Notes under the pieces: model-generated
Seen by the model: only the letters and a program-made list of their open reading frames with translations
Databases searched by the model: none
Told to the model about the DNA's origin: nothing
Shown: one piece after another, positions 1 to 11,760 of the stretch
Position numbering within the stretch: position 1 is the first letter of the stretch
Layout of the letters: every line of letters starts with the position of its first letter
From: Chamaecrista fasciculata
Taxonomy: Eukaryota > Streptophyta > Magnoliopsida > Fabales > Fabaceae
Reading direction: 5' to 3'
Assembly: GCA_003254925.1 (NCBI GenBank)
Contig: QANZ01014871.1
Location: forward strand, 186,001-250,000
DNA length: 64,000 nucleotides
Made by a program: the position numbers and the translations under genes

Positions 1-326
1 CTTCAATTTTGATCTCTTGGCAAATAATCCCTGTAGTTCTAATTTTGACAAATAATCTCGTGTGAAATTATCTCTATTATTAGTAATTTACTAGTTGTAC
101 TTGTTAAAATCAAGTAACGGATTTCAATTCAATTTGTGAATAATTTTAAACCAGAAAATTTGTGAATAAGGGATCATTTTCCATATGTTGAAAATTCAAC
201 CGACTAATGAACTACCATAACTAAAACCTTGGCTCATTTGGTAAAAGATCAAAGCTGAATGAGTTATCTGCAATTTAAACAAAAAAACACCTTGCATTTG
301 GACCAAAAAGAAAAGAAGAAGAATAC
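1..326. other. Intron or 3' continuation of the proline-rich gene; nothing else seen
   Basis: The splice donor of the last visible exon (AAG|GTATTC on the minus strand) lies at 326-325. No acceptor followed by a conserved coding stretch is visible in the remaining 320 bases, so the next exon is probably outside the window. Confidence 0.6.
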
Positions 327-3300
327 CTTTAGCGCTAACTCGATGCAATCGGAGGAAACGTCAACCATGGCCTCCTTGATTCTGACAAGAATTTGGAAGT
401 CAAATTCGATATTTTGACTCTTAAATTTCTTGGACTCTTCATCTTTTGTTCGCTCCAAAGCATCCAGCTCTGTTTTGATCTGCATGTTGATATTTTGGTT
501 CAGAAATGCATGAAATAAATTGAGGAAAGAACTCCTGTTGAAATTAGTGAAGTTTATAAACTTCAGGCTTTTTTTTTGTTGCCTCTAAACGTATTTTCCT
601 AAGATGAAGAATTTTACAAACTTCACAAGAATCTCACTTCAAGGGTCTTATTCTGAAATTGACAACATCATATAAGATTCACGTGTAAGTCTGAAGATTT
701 CTGTTTGAATTACCTTATTGAAATAACGTTCAACCTTTTCTAGGAGTTGACCCAAAGGAGGCACTATCTTGAAACTTTGAAGCTCAATTAGTATTGAATT
801 TAACTTGTTGAAGAGTGCTGCAGCCATTCTTAGAGTTTCCAACTTCTTTGTAGGGAAACCTTCAAACCGTGACAGCACCTACTTACAATAAATAACATAC
901 AATGGTCGTCATGAAAGAACCAAGAATGTTGTATAGTGGTTGAAGTGTGGAATCAAATTCAACAAAATATATAATGGCATGAATTCTTTGAACTTGCCTG
1001 AGACTCATCAGTAAGATGCTCAAGAACGGACTCAACTTCTCTGTGGAATTTGAGCACCTCTGTCATATCCTTGCTCTTGAAATTAGCAATAGCAGGAATC
1101 AACTTTGTGATTTGTTTTGAATACTTCTGGACATCTTCTTCTATTTGTTGGAAGTATGACGATCTAATCCAATGGGGGTAACCCAGAATATGAAAATAAA
1201 AGACATAATTTGTCACATAAAAAATATAATCTCTTTGACTTGGAAAAAGAAGGAACGTTCTGAAGTAAGCGAGATCATAAAACTTAATGAAGTGCGATTC
1301 TCTAACATAATTTTGAATGCTAGAGTAATTTTCTACGAAACAGTACTTCATAAGCAGCTCCTTTTGAAAAGTATACCTTTTAGTCATTTCAGCTAGAGCA
1401 TCAGCCATTCCTAGTTTTCCTCCCGTGCTTCCTCCTCCCCCAATGCCACCCTTTTTCCCACTATTTGATCTGCTGTTCATGGCAGAACCTTCCAATTTTC
1501 CCTTGAGAGTCCGATATAGATTACCAATGTGTGTTGACCTTTTCAACTTGGTAGTTGGCTTGACACGCAAGGACCTCCCTGCAAGAGGAGGAGGTGGTGG
1601 AGGCCCTGCTCCGCCTCCGCGTGAAACCGGTGGTGGAGGAGCTATGGTTGATCCAGCCTTTGACGGCGCAGGTGGGGGTGGTGGTGGTGGCCCTGCTCCG
1701 CCTCCGCGTGAAACCGGTGGTGGAGGAGCTATGGTTGATCCAGCCTTTAACGGCGCAGGTGGGGGTGGTGGTGGAGCCACCACTGGGGAACCCTTGGTTT
1801 GAGGCAATGGTGGTGGTAACAGTGGAGCTGGAGACCGTTCCACAATTACTGCACTACGGACTGTTTGAGGGGCCGGAGGAGGAGGGGGCGGCATCGGTGG
1901 TGGTGGTGTTTGAGGCAGCACAGTCTTATTTCTCTGCATGATAGGCACTGTTGGTGGTGGTGGAGGTGGTAGAGGCGGCGGGGGAGGTGGTGGCGAAACT
2001 GAAAGTGATGATTTAGGCTTTGGATGTAGCAGAGAAGGTGTGTGTGCTAGCTTATCTGCTTCTTCATTATCACTAGTTGTAGTGCTGCCCTCTGATTCTT
2101 GAGTTGTGTCTAAATCAAAAACCATATCCTCTGGTGCATCCTCATCCTCATTATTGCTAGACTTGTCATCATCCATTTCCACGTCTTGGGATGGCTCCTC
2201 TTCTATGGTATCATACTGGGATTCCAAACGTGGTGGTGACATACGGAAAGACAAGCGCTTCACATCAATGGGATTCAACTTTCCTACAGATTGAACTCTG
2301 AGGGACCAGAGAAGAGGGGATGTACAAGGATTCCTTGGGCTGTCTGCTATAGCTTTTGCAGAATACTTCAACTCTGGAAGAACAGATTTTGGTGTGACAG
2401 GGGAGGAACTACAAGACAAGTTGCCATCTGAGGAGGAAAAAGTGGACTCCATCGTGGAATTTCCGGAGCTTGACCTTGAATTGAAGTCTTTCTTTTGCTC
2501 ATCTTCCTCCATTATATCAAACTTGTCACTAGCCAACTTAATCAAGCAATCAAGTGTTGCCGCCACAGTTTTACCTGCAAGCAAAACAAGAAAGATTACT
2601 CATAATATGTCCAGTGCCTTTAGTATTTAAGTGCTGTACTGGTGCACATAAGTGTATTCACCTAGTTCCTTCAAATTGGTTCTATCTGTGCATGATGGTA
2701 AGACATAATTGGCCTTGTTCATCCAATCATTATTTGTCATCCATGACTCTGCAAGAGACTTTAAAGCCACGCAGAAGTAGGCAAGAACCTAGTGCAAAAT
2801 GTCTGAATATTTAGCATTCAGAACGTGTAAGATTCAGTAATAATTTTAGAACTCCAGCTGCAAGTAAATGGTAAAACCTTATCTATATTCTTCCCCTTAA
2901 GATCTAACACTTCACTCTTTCGTACAATTGCAGGGTAAAGCCTTTGTAGGTCTCTCAGGGTTTTAAAAACCATCTGCAACATGAAAACAAGATGAATGAC
3001 TGCAATAGATAATTAATATATAATAACTAGAAAAGGGATATATAAAGGAAGTACCTCACGTATGGATGTATAGTTGTGACAAGGAGCTAGGTCCATGATG
3101 TCCCTGAAGGCTAAGATCTTCTTCTGGACATCCATCATTATAACCAATTGTTCTCCGCCTACGACTGAGCTTTCTATTGACTCTCTAGTACTTCCTTCTT
3201 TTACACCTTTTGATGAGTGTTTCTTCTTCGACGTGGTTAAACCTTTCATTGCCTGTCAATTTAATCATAAGGATTGTCAAGGTGACTTTAGATATAATCT

Positions 3301-3763
3301 CACTCATATAACAACTTATCATATCACCAATTTGAAAAGCTCATAGGTATACATCTCGCCAAAATTAGTAATTTCAGGAGTTTGGGACCATTGGTGAGCT
3401 TATACACTATACATGCAAGATTTTCTTCATATATTTCTATTCCATCAGAATTTCATTTCATTCCTGTAAAATTAATTCTCTCTAATTCTTCCGCTGATTA
3501 GAATGTTCTAAAGCAAAGTTGATTAAGGAACAGAACAATGGTGATCATTCACAGAGCACACAGGAATTGACATTCATTTAAACTATCAAAATCTCTATTT
3601 CCAGAATCTGAAACTGACCTAATTAAACCGGCAGCTAGCTAGCTCTGTAATCTTCGATGTATAAACAAAAAAAAATGAAACCAGAATTAAATATTACCTC
3701 GAAGCCACATGGCTTCCGACGAAACAGCAACGGCTTCAAGCCGCAAAAACCCGCATGAGCCAT
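327..3763 (-). CDS. At4g04980-like proline-rich, coiled-coil protein (3' end outside window)
   Basis: Eight exons read on the minus strand: 3698-3763, 3055-3252, 2878-2973, 2662-2788, 1377-2574, 998-1163, 714-878 and 327-479. They give 723 codons in one frame, and the gene continues below position 1. The start is MAHAGFCGLKPLLFRRK. A conserved N-terminal helical part covers exons 2-4. Exon 5 has a Ser/acidic region, then long polyproline runs ending in a KLKRSTHIGNLYRTLKGKLE basic stretch and MADALAEMTKR. Exons 6-8 form the helical C-terminal region (YFQQIEEDVQKYSKQITKL, ARF/SRFEGFPTKKLETLR, PPLGQLLEKVERYFNK, ELDALERTKDEESKKF). This order matches, from memory, the plant family typified by 'uncharacterized protein At4g04980', whose C-terminal part resembles CHUP1-like proteins; its function is not established. 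The intron between exons 6 and 7 has a GC donor (CAG|GCAAGT). Exon 5 carries a tandem 87-bp repeat. The next 3' exon was not found in 1-326. Family call fairly sure; function unknown. Confidence 0.8.
1602..1775 (-). repeat. 87-bp (29-residue) tandem duplication in polyproline exon
   Basis: Two nearly identical 87-bp units, starting at 1602 and 1689, encode the repeated block APPPPPVSRGGGAGPPPPPP followed by a short linker with KAGSTI. The unit length is a multiple of three, so the frame is kept. The copies differ by very few bases (for example gac versus aac near the unit end), which suggests a recent duplication or gene conversion. Confidence 0.9.
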
Positions 3764-5444
3764 TCTTGTCGTTTATATCGACCGAAACATAGAAAACAAA
3801 CATAAATATGTATATATACGGTGACGCGAACCACAAAGTTCGATCACAAAACGCGTACCAACAACGTTTCTGGAAAATACGCACTGCTTTAGGCTCGCAA
3901 GACGAAAGGAAAGGCCAAATCGAAGAATCAAAATTATAAATTACACAAGATAATTACAATCAATGTATATATATAATTAGGTATTATCACTTTCAGGTTG
4001 CGAGCTCAAATGGGGCGGTAAATGAAAAGTGGATTACATGCCACGCATTTGGGGGTTACTCCTAATGAAGAAGGATGATGAAATCTGAAGGGAAGAACAT
4101 GAAAAATGCAAAATTCAAATTGAAATTGAAATTCAAAATGCAATAACAGTGTGTGAATTTGTTCTAATGGAACTTTCTCAAAAGAGAGAGAGCCAAAGAG
4201 GAAGATGGGAGAGGAAGGAGAATATAAGGGCACATACACCTTCCTCTCGTAAGGTGTGGGATTTGTTGGAGTTGTTTTCGGCAATTTAGGTTTTAGTGTT
4301 CGTGCATTTTGATTTTGGTTTTGGGTTTATGATATCGTCATTGAATTTAATAATAACGGATTAGACTAATGGAATTGCAAAATGATGAGGTTTAATTTGG
4401 TTCATATTAGCTAAGCTGTGGCATGTGTGGGATATGCATGCTATCATGACTAAAAATAAGAAATACCTCCAACGACGACAGCCATGTGTGGTGCTATATA
4501 TGACTACAACTACAATTTCTTCAAATGGATATGGATTTTCTATATTTAATTCAAACCTTTTTATTTTTCATTACAAGATCAATAATATGAGCTAGCTAGC
4601 TATTAAATATGAGAGATTATCTTCATTTTTCTCCTACTATTTCAATTGTGATTATGATTGTGAATTATATGGATTTCCATTTTTCTTTGGACAAATATGG
4701 ATTTCCATTTCGTAAGTATAATGTGTAGCTATATATATACACCAATATAATCATATATTTTTTTTTTTTACAAAAAATTTAGGTGAGTTGGGCGCTAGTG
4801 AATGTGAGGGCATGTCTCTAGGTTCTATGACTGCTTAGAGAGATACTTATAGATCACCTACTAACAAAAGCCTCACATCCTCAATGAGAATCAAAATCAC
4901 GACCTTGTGAGTTATGAGTCGGCTCATTAGCAACTAGGCCAACATTTGTTGGCATAATCATATTCTTTTGTTTTAAGTTTGAATAGGATAATTTTAGAGT
5001 TAAGAGTTGTTTTTATAAGTACTTCTTTATTTAATGGGAGTCATCAACAAATAAAATCAAATTGTTTGAAAAATGAATAGCTCGTTTCAACATTAAACAA
5101 ATAAATTTAATCATATATATATCTTGTTTCAAGTTCAAATATGATGAATTCAGAACTATAAGTAACTATTAATAAATTATTTTTCTATCTAATTGAGATT
5201 ATCAATCAATTTTTAATTTATAACTTCAAGTTTTATATTTCAATTATTCACTGGCTAATTTATTGATTTGATATAAATCTAAAAACTAAAAAGTAAATTT
5301 TCTCAAAATATAAATTCGAATAATCCAAAAACAACCTTGCTATATAATCATAGGCCCAATACACATTAATTATTCATTCATCTATTACATGCATGAGCAG
5401 CATGACTGAGTAGATACCTTTATATATATATATATATATATATA
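3764..5444. other. Spacer upstream of the proline-rich gene and downstream of the P450
   Basis: No protein-coding signal. It holds the 5' region of the minus-strand proline-rich gene, a TATA-like run near 3811-3818 on the minus strand, one SINE (4757-4953), an AT dinucleotide run near 5424-5446, and a copy of a dispersed repeat (about 4990-5230) described in the findings. Confidence 0.6.
4757..4953 (-). mobile_element. tRNA-derived SINE, minus orientation, with target-site duplication
   Basis: Read on the minus strand, the element begins near GTTGGCCTAGTTGCTAATGAGC, which resembles a tRNA A box. It then has a B-box-like AAGGTCGTGATTTTGAT about 35 bases on, and ends in an A-rich tail (poly-T at 4759-4770 on the plus strand). 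The same ten bases, ATAATCATAT, flank it at 4747-4756 and 4954-4963. The duplication plus the tail fits LINE-driven retroposition. The B box is a loose match, so the SINE class is likely but not proven. Confidence 0.65.
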
Positions 5445-8400
5445 TTACTTTCTTTTTGCTAACTTAACTTTGAGGCCATGCTTCATCATAATGATAGGTG
5501 AAATGGTTGGGAAAACAGGATGATCTTTCACTATCTCCATATGATAATTCCACAAAATAGCACACCCCACTATCTTCAACGTAATGAAGGACATGTTCCT
5601 ACCCAAACACATTCTTGGTCCTGCACCAAAAGTACTGAATTTGTGAAATGGCACTTGAACAATGCTTCCTGTTTTAGAGATCCATCGCTCTGGCTTAAAC
5701 TCCAAGCAATCATTTCCCCATAATTCTTCAAGCCTCCCCATTGAATAGTAAGAGAATACTATCATAGAATTGGGATCAACATTATGCCCACTAGGAAGCA
5801 CATCAGATTTGATTGCTTGCCTGAATTCAAGAAATAAGGGAGGAAATAGCCTTAGAGATTCACAAATAGCACCATGGAGATATACAAGATTTTTCACCTC
5901 ATCCACACCTAAAAAGCTTGGGTTTTGTCCTTTTGCTACAATCTTCTCTTTGATTTCTTCAATGATCTTAGTTTCCACAAATGGGTGTGTAGCTACATGC
6001 CAGAAAAACCAAATAAGTGCTGAAGTTAATGTTTGTCTCCCTGCAAAGAAGAAATTAGCAAGAGTGTCCCTAATAAACTTGTCATCATGTACTCTTCCAT
6101 TTCCTTCTTCCTCTCTCATTAAACTTGTGAGAAAGTCAGCTTGTGCTTCTAATTCCTCATTACTTTTATTATTAGTTTCTCTCATGTTGCTTATATGTTG
6201 GTATAGGAATTGGTCAAAGGCTTTAAATGTTGTTGCAAGTTTTTTCTCTGCTCCAATTTGAAGCCATCTTTGAAGCTTCCACAAGCTTTTCGGCATTATG
6301 TGTCTGTATAACACAAACTCTTCTGCTTCAGCGAGAGCTTTCCCAATTTCAAACTCTGGAAATTCAACAGTAAGATATTGTGGGTCATGTCCCAAAAAAA
6401 CAGAGCAAAAATTGTCGAAATTGAAGCGTTCGAAGACGTCTTGTAGATCCACTATTCCTTGCTCTTCTCTTTGTAGATTAACAATATCATCAAAAACACT
6501 AAGTAAACAATTCTCAATCTTCTTATGAATCACCTGCAATAAAATGTTTAGGTTAATAATTCAATATAGAGAGATTCTTGTTACCACTCTACTGTGACCT
6601 ATATTTAGAAAGTAACAACACTTTATTTTGTGGTCGAATCGGACATGTACAAAAACAATATGAAAGGTACTACTCGACATATGACCAAGTATATTTATAT
6701 CTGTCATGTCTTGAGTCAAACTGTCAGGGTTAGTATCTGTGTTTTATAGGTAAGAATGCTTACTCTAATCTCATATATACTAAACTCTTCTCTCAAACAC
6801 TCAATAAAGTAGGTTGTGATCACATAAAAGTTTAGGGTAAATTATATTTTGGTACCTTATAGTTTGGTAATATTTCACTTTGGTACTCTGTTGTTTAAAA
6901 AGTGACACTTTGATATCCTATGGTATTCTTTGTTAACACTTTGGTATCTTTTAGAGCTATTTTGTAATTTTAACCATAACAAATTTTGCAAAAATTATAT
7001 ATTGACCCTCAATATTTTCAAAAAATTACAAAAGGTCCCTGGATACATAATATCCAGGGACTAAAATGAAAACTATAAAAAAAATTTGAGACTGTTTCGC
7101 AATTTTATCTTTTGTCCTATGTTTTTCAAAAATTATGTTTTGACCCCAAATTTTTTTATAGTCTTCATTTTAGTCCTTGATAATATGTATCCACTAACCA
7201 GGGACTTGTTTATAATTTTCTAAAAATATTGGGGGTCAATATGTAATTTTTTCAAAATTTATTATGGTTAAAATTACAAAATAACTCCAAAAGGTACCAA
7301 AGTGTTAACGGAGAATACCAAGGGTACTAACGTGTCACTTTTTAAATCATAGGGGTACTAAAATGTAATATGACCAAACTACAATATACCAAAATGTAAT
7401 TTACCCTAAAAGTTAAGTTGCCGAGCCGAGAGTCAATTATGTAAATATATATTGAGGTGAATAGATGACTTTGCCTTCTTGAAAAATCCAAGATAGTCCA
7501 CCCATCATGGGCCATCAAGTATAGAAGGGTACGTTTGGATGGGGAGGTTAAGTTAAAGGAGGATAAAGGAATGGGGGAGGTAATAAAGGAGAGGTAAAGA
7601 ATTTGTGTTATAAAGGAGGTTTTTAATAAATGTTGTTTGGGAAAATGAGAGATAAAGGAGGAATTATGATGTGAAATTATTTTAAAGGGTATCTAATGAT
7701 TGTGGTGGGTTGAAATAATTGTATTGGTATTTTAAATTTGTATAGGGGTAAAAATAGTAAAAATAAAGGAGGATAAAGGGAGTGGTTATTTTTTTTTGGG
7801 TTTTGGTGTTAAAAAAGTAGTATGAGTAATGATTGCCTCGAAATTTGTGTTACCCTGTGGACCAATATGTATCTTTTTTGGGTAAATTACACGGTGGTAC
7901 CCTGTGGTTTGACCCTATTTCAATTTGGTACCCTGTGGTTTGAAACCTGACACTTTGGTACCCTTTGGAGCTATTTTGTAATTTTAACCATAACAAATTT
8001 ACAAAAATTACCAATTGACCCAAATGTTTTTCAAAAAAGTACAAATAGGTCCCTGGATACATATTATTTAGGGACTAAAATGAGAACTTTAAAGTTTTGG
8101 ATACATATACAAATAGGTCCCTCAAAAATTACCAATTGACCCTGTGGTTTGAATTTTTTTTTATATTTTTACACTACAAAAAATATTACTTATATATATA
8201 CTGGAAGAAGAACCAAATTGTAAAGTTTTGGGGAATGAATTATATATTTTTTCCCATTACTGTTTTTTAAATATGTTCATAAATTTTTACATCACAAAAA
8301 ATATTATTCATATATATACTGCAAGAGGGACCAAAATTTATATTTTTTGGGTCTTGACTATATATTTTATTTCATGAATTAAAATGTAAATAACATGGAC

Positions 8401-10195
8401 TTAATTATTTTATTTTAAATTTTGACTCTAAAAAATATTATTAAAATAATTGAAAAAATAGAGGAAGGGATACCAACATATCAAAAATTATATATTTTGA
8501 TGACTCAAGTATTGACTTATTGAGTTGGTATAATTTCAAAGACTAAAATTATTTTTTAAGTAAATTAATATAAATTATATATATAATATAATATAATATA
8601 ATATAATATAATATAATATAATATAATATAATATAATATAATATAATATAAGAGAGAGAGGTGTGAGTAAGAAAAAAAAAGAAAATAGTAAGAAAAGATG
8701 AATGGAGAGAGAAAGTTGTAAGGGTAATAAATAAAAATATTTTAATATGCAATTTACAAATATACCCTTTGAGTATTTTATTATTTTATAGTAAAAAGTA
8801 GGTAATTATAGGTAGTTGAGTAGGGATATGTTAGTAATTTAAGAAGTTAAAGGAGAGATAAAGGAGAAAAATAAAGGAGAGGAAGATAACTGTGAAACAA
8901 ACAAGATTTTTTACTGTAGCTCTGGTATTAAAAGAGTATTGGGAGATAAAGAAGAGATAAAGGGAGATAAAGGTGCATCCAAACGCACCCTTAGATTAAT
9001 ATTTAATACTTAACCTTCAATTATACTTCAAACTTATATAGATACTCGAATTCATTTCAATATCACTTTAAAATATATATCAAAAAAGGCTAAGGTGTAA
9101 ATTTGGATCCATATGATTTGCTCAATTTCAAATTTGGACATGTATATTTTTTATATACTTTGGTCTCATATCTTTATGTCATGCATGTGTGCATAATTGG
9201 TCCTATCACCACATGTGACATGTCAAGCATGACATCAGTTTGGAAAGAGTCATAAATGATATGTCATGCACATGTCAAGCGTGATAGAATAACAATAGAA
9301 TATTTTGTAAAGTTATGAGACCAGTTCTACAATCAGACTAAAAAATAACAAACTAAATCTCCAACAAAAAATTATATAGGACCAATCCTGCATCTGACTC
9401 AAATATGTGTTACCAAAAGTGCAACAAAAAACAATACGGCACCAAATTGAGAATTAAACAAAAAATATGAGATTAAATTTTTACTTTGGCCTAAAAAAAA
9501 AATCTAATAGCTTGGTCATTGGAATTAAATGATATACTCATTATTAGTCCTTAAAAGAATTGAATAATATTCTATAATAGTTCATGAAATTAGTCAACTA
9601 ATAAATATACAATTTGATTCTTCCGGACACTAAAATAATATATTTCAATCTTTCAAAAATTAAGTTGTTAACTCAATAATTTTCTAGAAACCAAAGTTAT
9701 TTGTTTAATCAAATAAAAAATAAAACTATAAAAGATAGAAGCCCGATAAAGAACCTTTTCATAGAGCTTGTCGAAGTTTATGTTCATGAGCAAAGAATGA
9801 AGGAGCGTCCTGCTATACTTCCATGCCTCCGAATCAGAAGCAATAATGCCATCTCCCAAAACATCCAAATTGTCACGAAACTCTGGCCCTCTCACATAGT
9901 TACCAAAATTCTTGCTCATCATGTATTGTACGTTGATGGGGTCGCAGGTGATCAAATAGTTCATTTTGGTGAACCATGGTCCTTTGAAATTGGCAGTATT
10001 ACAAGCTTGTTGCTTGAGAGTGAGAGTCATATATTCATGTAAGTGCCCAAAGTGAAAGAGCAATGAGGGTACCATTCCAAAGAAAGGCCAATCGATGACA
10101 ATGGGGTTTTGGCATCTTCGTCTACGATTGATATGGAAAAGGAAGCACACAAGTGATAATAATAATGCAATGATTATTTGTGCGTATGTGAGCAT
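5445..10195 (-). CDS. CYP96A: Cytochrome P450, CYP96-like (alkane/fatty-chain hydroxylase family)
   Basis: Two exons, 9755-10195 and 5445-6533, give 509 residues, the usual length for the family. The intron has standard GT-AG ends (AAG|GTTCTT ... TTGCAG|GTG) and is 3,221 bp long. The start is the ATG at 10195: an upstream in-frame extension has no ATG before a stop. Residues 4-24 form a hydrophobic anchor followed by RRRR and a WPFFGMVP hinge, typical of ER-bound P450s. Visible motifs are the I helix AGRQT (311-315), the K-helix ESLR (372-375), PERW (428-431) and the haem loop FGAGPRMC with Cys456. The N-terminal half (VRGPEF, GDGIIASDSEAWKYSR, FNFDNFCSVFLGHDP) reads as CYP96, whose characterised member MAH1 oxidises mid-chain wax alkanes. 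The substrate here is unknown. The I-helix acid is replaced by Gln. A CYP86/CYP94 clan relative is the alternative. Confidence 0.85.
6834..7407. mobile_element. Foldback MITE (long terminal inverted repeats) in P450 intron
   Basis: The left arm (AGGGTAAATTATATTTTGG...) and the right arm (...CCAAAATGTAATTTACCCT) are inverted copies. The similarity runs inward for roughly 170 bases per arm, so most of the 574-bp element could fold on itself. The flanks are AAAAGTTT at 6826-6833 and AAAAGTTA at 7408-7415, an 8-bp duplication with one mismatch, which fits a hAT-type insertion. There is no coding capacity. Confidence 0.75.
7527..8990. mobile_element. Non-autonomous TIR element with nested repeat, in P450 intron
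   Basis: The left end GGGTACGTTTGGATGGGGAG and the right end CATCCAAACGCACCC are inverted matches. Both flanks of the interior are rich in AAAGGAG/GATAAAGG motifs in opposing orientation. Nested inside are a truncated relative of the neighbouring foldback MITE (about 7877-8160, GGGTAAATTACACGGTGG...) and an ATAAT pentamer array (8577-8651). No clear target-site duplication was found, so the superfamily is uncertain. Confidence 0.6.
8577..8651. repeat. (ATAAT)n pentanucleotide microsatellite
   Basis: About fifteen perfect tandem copies of ATAAT, followed directly by a short (GA)n run. It lies in the P450 intron inside the larger TIR element. Confidence 0.95.
9088..9491. mobile_element. MITE related to the 29.1-kb and 48.7-kb elements
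   Basis: The ends are GGCTAAGGTGTAAATTTGG and TAAATTTTTACTTTGGCC, inverted to each other. The interior repeats the phrases 'atatctttatgt', 'tggtcctat' and 'gaccaattc' seen in the two well-bounded MULE-type MITEs of this window. The flanks are A-rich (TCAAAAAA versus TAAAAAAA), so a target-site duplication cannot be proved. Confidence 0.6.
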
Positions 10196-10290
10196 GGTGC
10201 CAATAATTGTGAATATTGAAGGAGACAAAGCTCTTTGTTGCTTCTTTTGAGTTTTTGTTTACAAAGAAATGCACACATAGACACACATGT

Positions 10291-10300
10291 ATAATATATA
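10291..10300 (-). promoter_or_regulatory. TATA-like box of the CYP96-like gene
   Basis: On the minus strand a TATATATTAT run lies about 95-105 bases upstream of the chosen ATG. That spacing fits a TATA box with a short 5' leader. The assignment rests on motif and position only. Confidence 0.35.
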
Positions 10301-10306
10301 GGAGAG

Positions 10307-10564
10307 TGGATCCTCTCCCTTTAACTCACTTTCCCTTTTTCTCATTTTCAATCTAAACCATTAAAACTCTATCCCCAACATTTATTGATTAAAAGATTTA
10401 TTAAATATTAAATTGTGCATTTAATTTTGGAGGAGTTTTTTATAAAAAGAAAAAAAAATTAGAGGAAGTTTAGATTTCATATGAGCCATTAGATAAAGTT
10501 TTAATGGTTTGGATTGAATGAAAGAGAGAGAAAAGTAGTGGGAGTCAAAGAGAGAGAATCCATC
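10307..10564. mobile_element. Inverted-repeat element in the CYP96-like promoter
   Basis: The left arm (TGGATCCTCTCCCTTTAACTC ... CAATCTAAACCATTAAAAC) and the right arm (GTTTTAATGGTTTGGATTG ... GAGAGAGAATCCA) are imperfect inverted copies of about 70 bases. The whole is 258 bp. It begins about 110 bases upstream of the P450 start codon. No target-site duplication was recognised. Confidence 0.55.
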
Positions 10565-11760
10565 ATAAAGAGAGAGAGACAGAGACAAATGTAACTATTA
10601 TAATGGTATTGTATTTCTTTAAAAAAATTTAGAAAATGTTTTTTAAAAAACTTCAAAATTACATAAAATATAAAATTGTTGAAAAGGTAAAAAAAATTTA
10701 ATGTTTTTTTATTGTACATTAAATTAAAGTAATAAAAAATGAATTATGATGAGAAATTATTATTTTTTTTCAAATATTTTTATTACTTTTTGTTTTATTT
10801 TAAAATAGTACAAAAATAGGTTTTTGAAAGTTACTTAACTTCTTTTCCTATTACTTTTTTTTTTTATCTTTTATGTAATATCTTACTTTGATATAAAATT
10901 TTAGTAGATCAAAAATCAAAAGACTGTGATGACACCATATATATAATAGCTTATATATATAGAGTGTTTGTGAATATTAAATATATATATATAAAGAGAT
11001 ATGAAATTAAGAAGCACAGATAAATTAGGAAACAAAATAGTTTAATTCTTCAAGAATTATCCCACACTCTTTCAATCTAATTTTTTAAGAACTCATCATA
11101 TATAATGATTTTATTCATTAATTATTTTACGCATCTTTCTTATCTTTTCAATACAAGTAAGTCCTTCTTAATTGTTTGATACTTTAAACATAATGGAGGC
11201 CGAGGAAAGTTATGTAGCCTATAAACTATACTATATATATGTATATATATATTAAAGGCACAAAGAAATATTACATAACATTAAACACACTCTTAAAAAT
11301 GTATACCATAAAATTAAATACAGGGACGGAGGCAGCAAATTTATAAAGGGGGGCCCAATTTTTTTAATAAATAATAACTACGTTATATATATATATATTA
11401 TAATATATATATATATTGAATAATATATTATAATTTATTCATATTTAATTTAAAAAATAATTGTTTGGTCCTCATTATATAAATTTTCAATTTAGTCTCG
11501 ACAATTTTATCTTTTTAATCAAGGTTTTATAATTTAAATATTTAGATTTCCACCTTTACTACTTAAATTTGTAATGTAAATGTTTATTAATTGGAATAAA
11601 ATAATACAACTAATAAAGATATGTAAGTTTAATATTAAATTTATAAAAATTTTATGAACTAAATTAAAAACTTGAGTATAGAGACCACATGATTAGTTTT
11701 TCCTTTTAATATATATATATATAATATGAAATTAAAGTTTACATTTATTAGTTATTCACC
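10565..11760. other. AT-rich intergenic DNA; no gene seen
   Basis: Low-complexity A/T sequence with short TA runs. A CAGGGACGGAGGCAGCAAATT stretch near 11320-11341 looks like a hAT-type terminus, but no matching right end was found. No open reading frame with recognisable protein content. Confidence 0.5.

Noticed and set aside
1425-1941. Gly-rich and Val-rich frames on the plus strand
   Set aside because: They are the antisense of the polyproline exon of the minus-strand gene; splice phases support the minus strand only.
8549-8752. 67-codon frame with repeated YIILYYI
   Set aside because: Translation of the ATAAT pentanucleotide array.
10196-10228. Upstream TTG-initiated extension of the P450 (SPSIFTIIGT)
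   Set aside because: No in-frame ATG exists before a stop; the first ATG at 10195 already gives a proper membrane anchor.
11318-11710. hAT element starting CAGGGACGGAGGCAG
   Set aside because: A left-terminus-like sequence only; no inverted partner or duplication found downstream.
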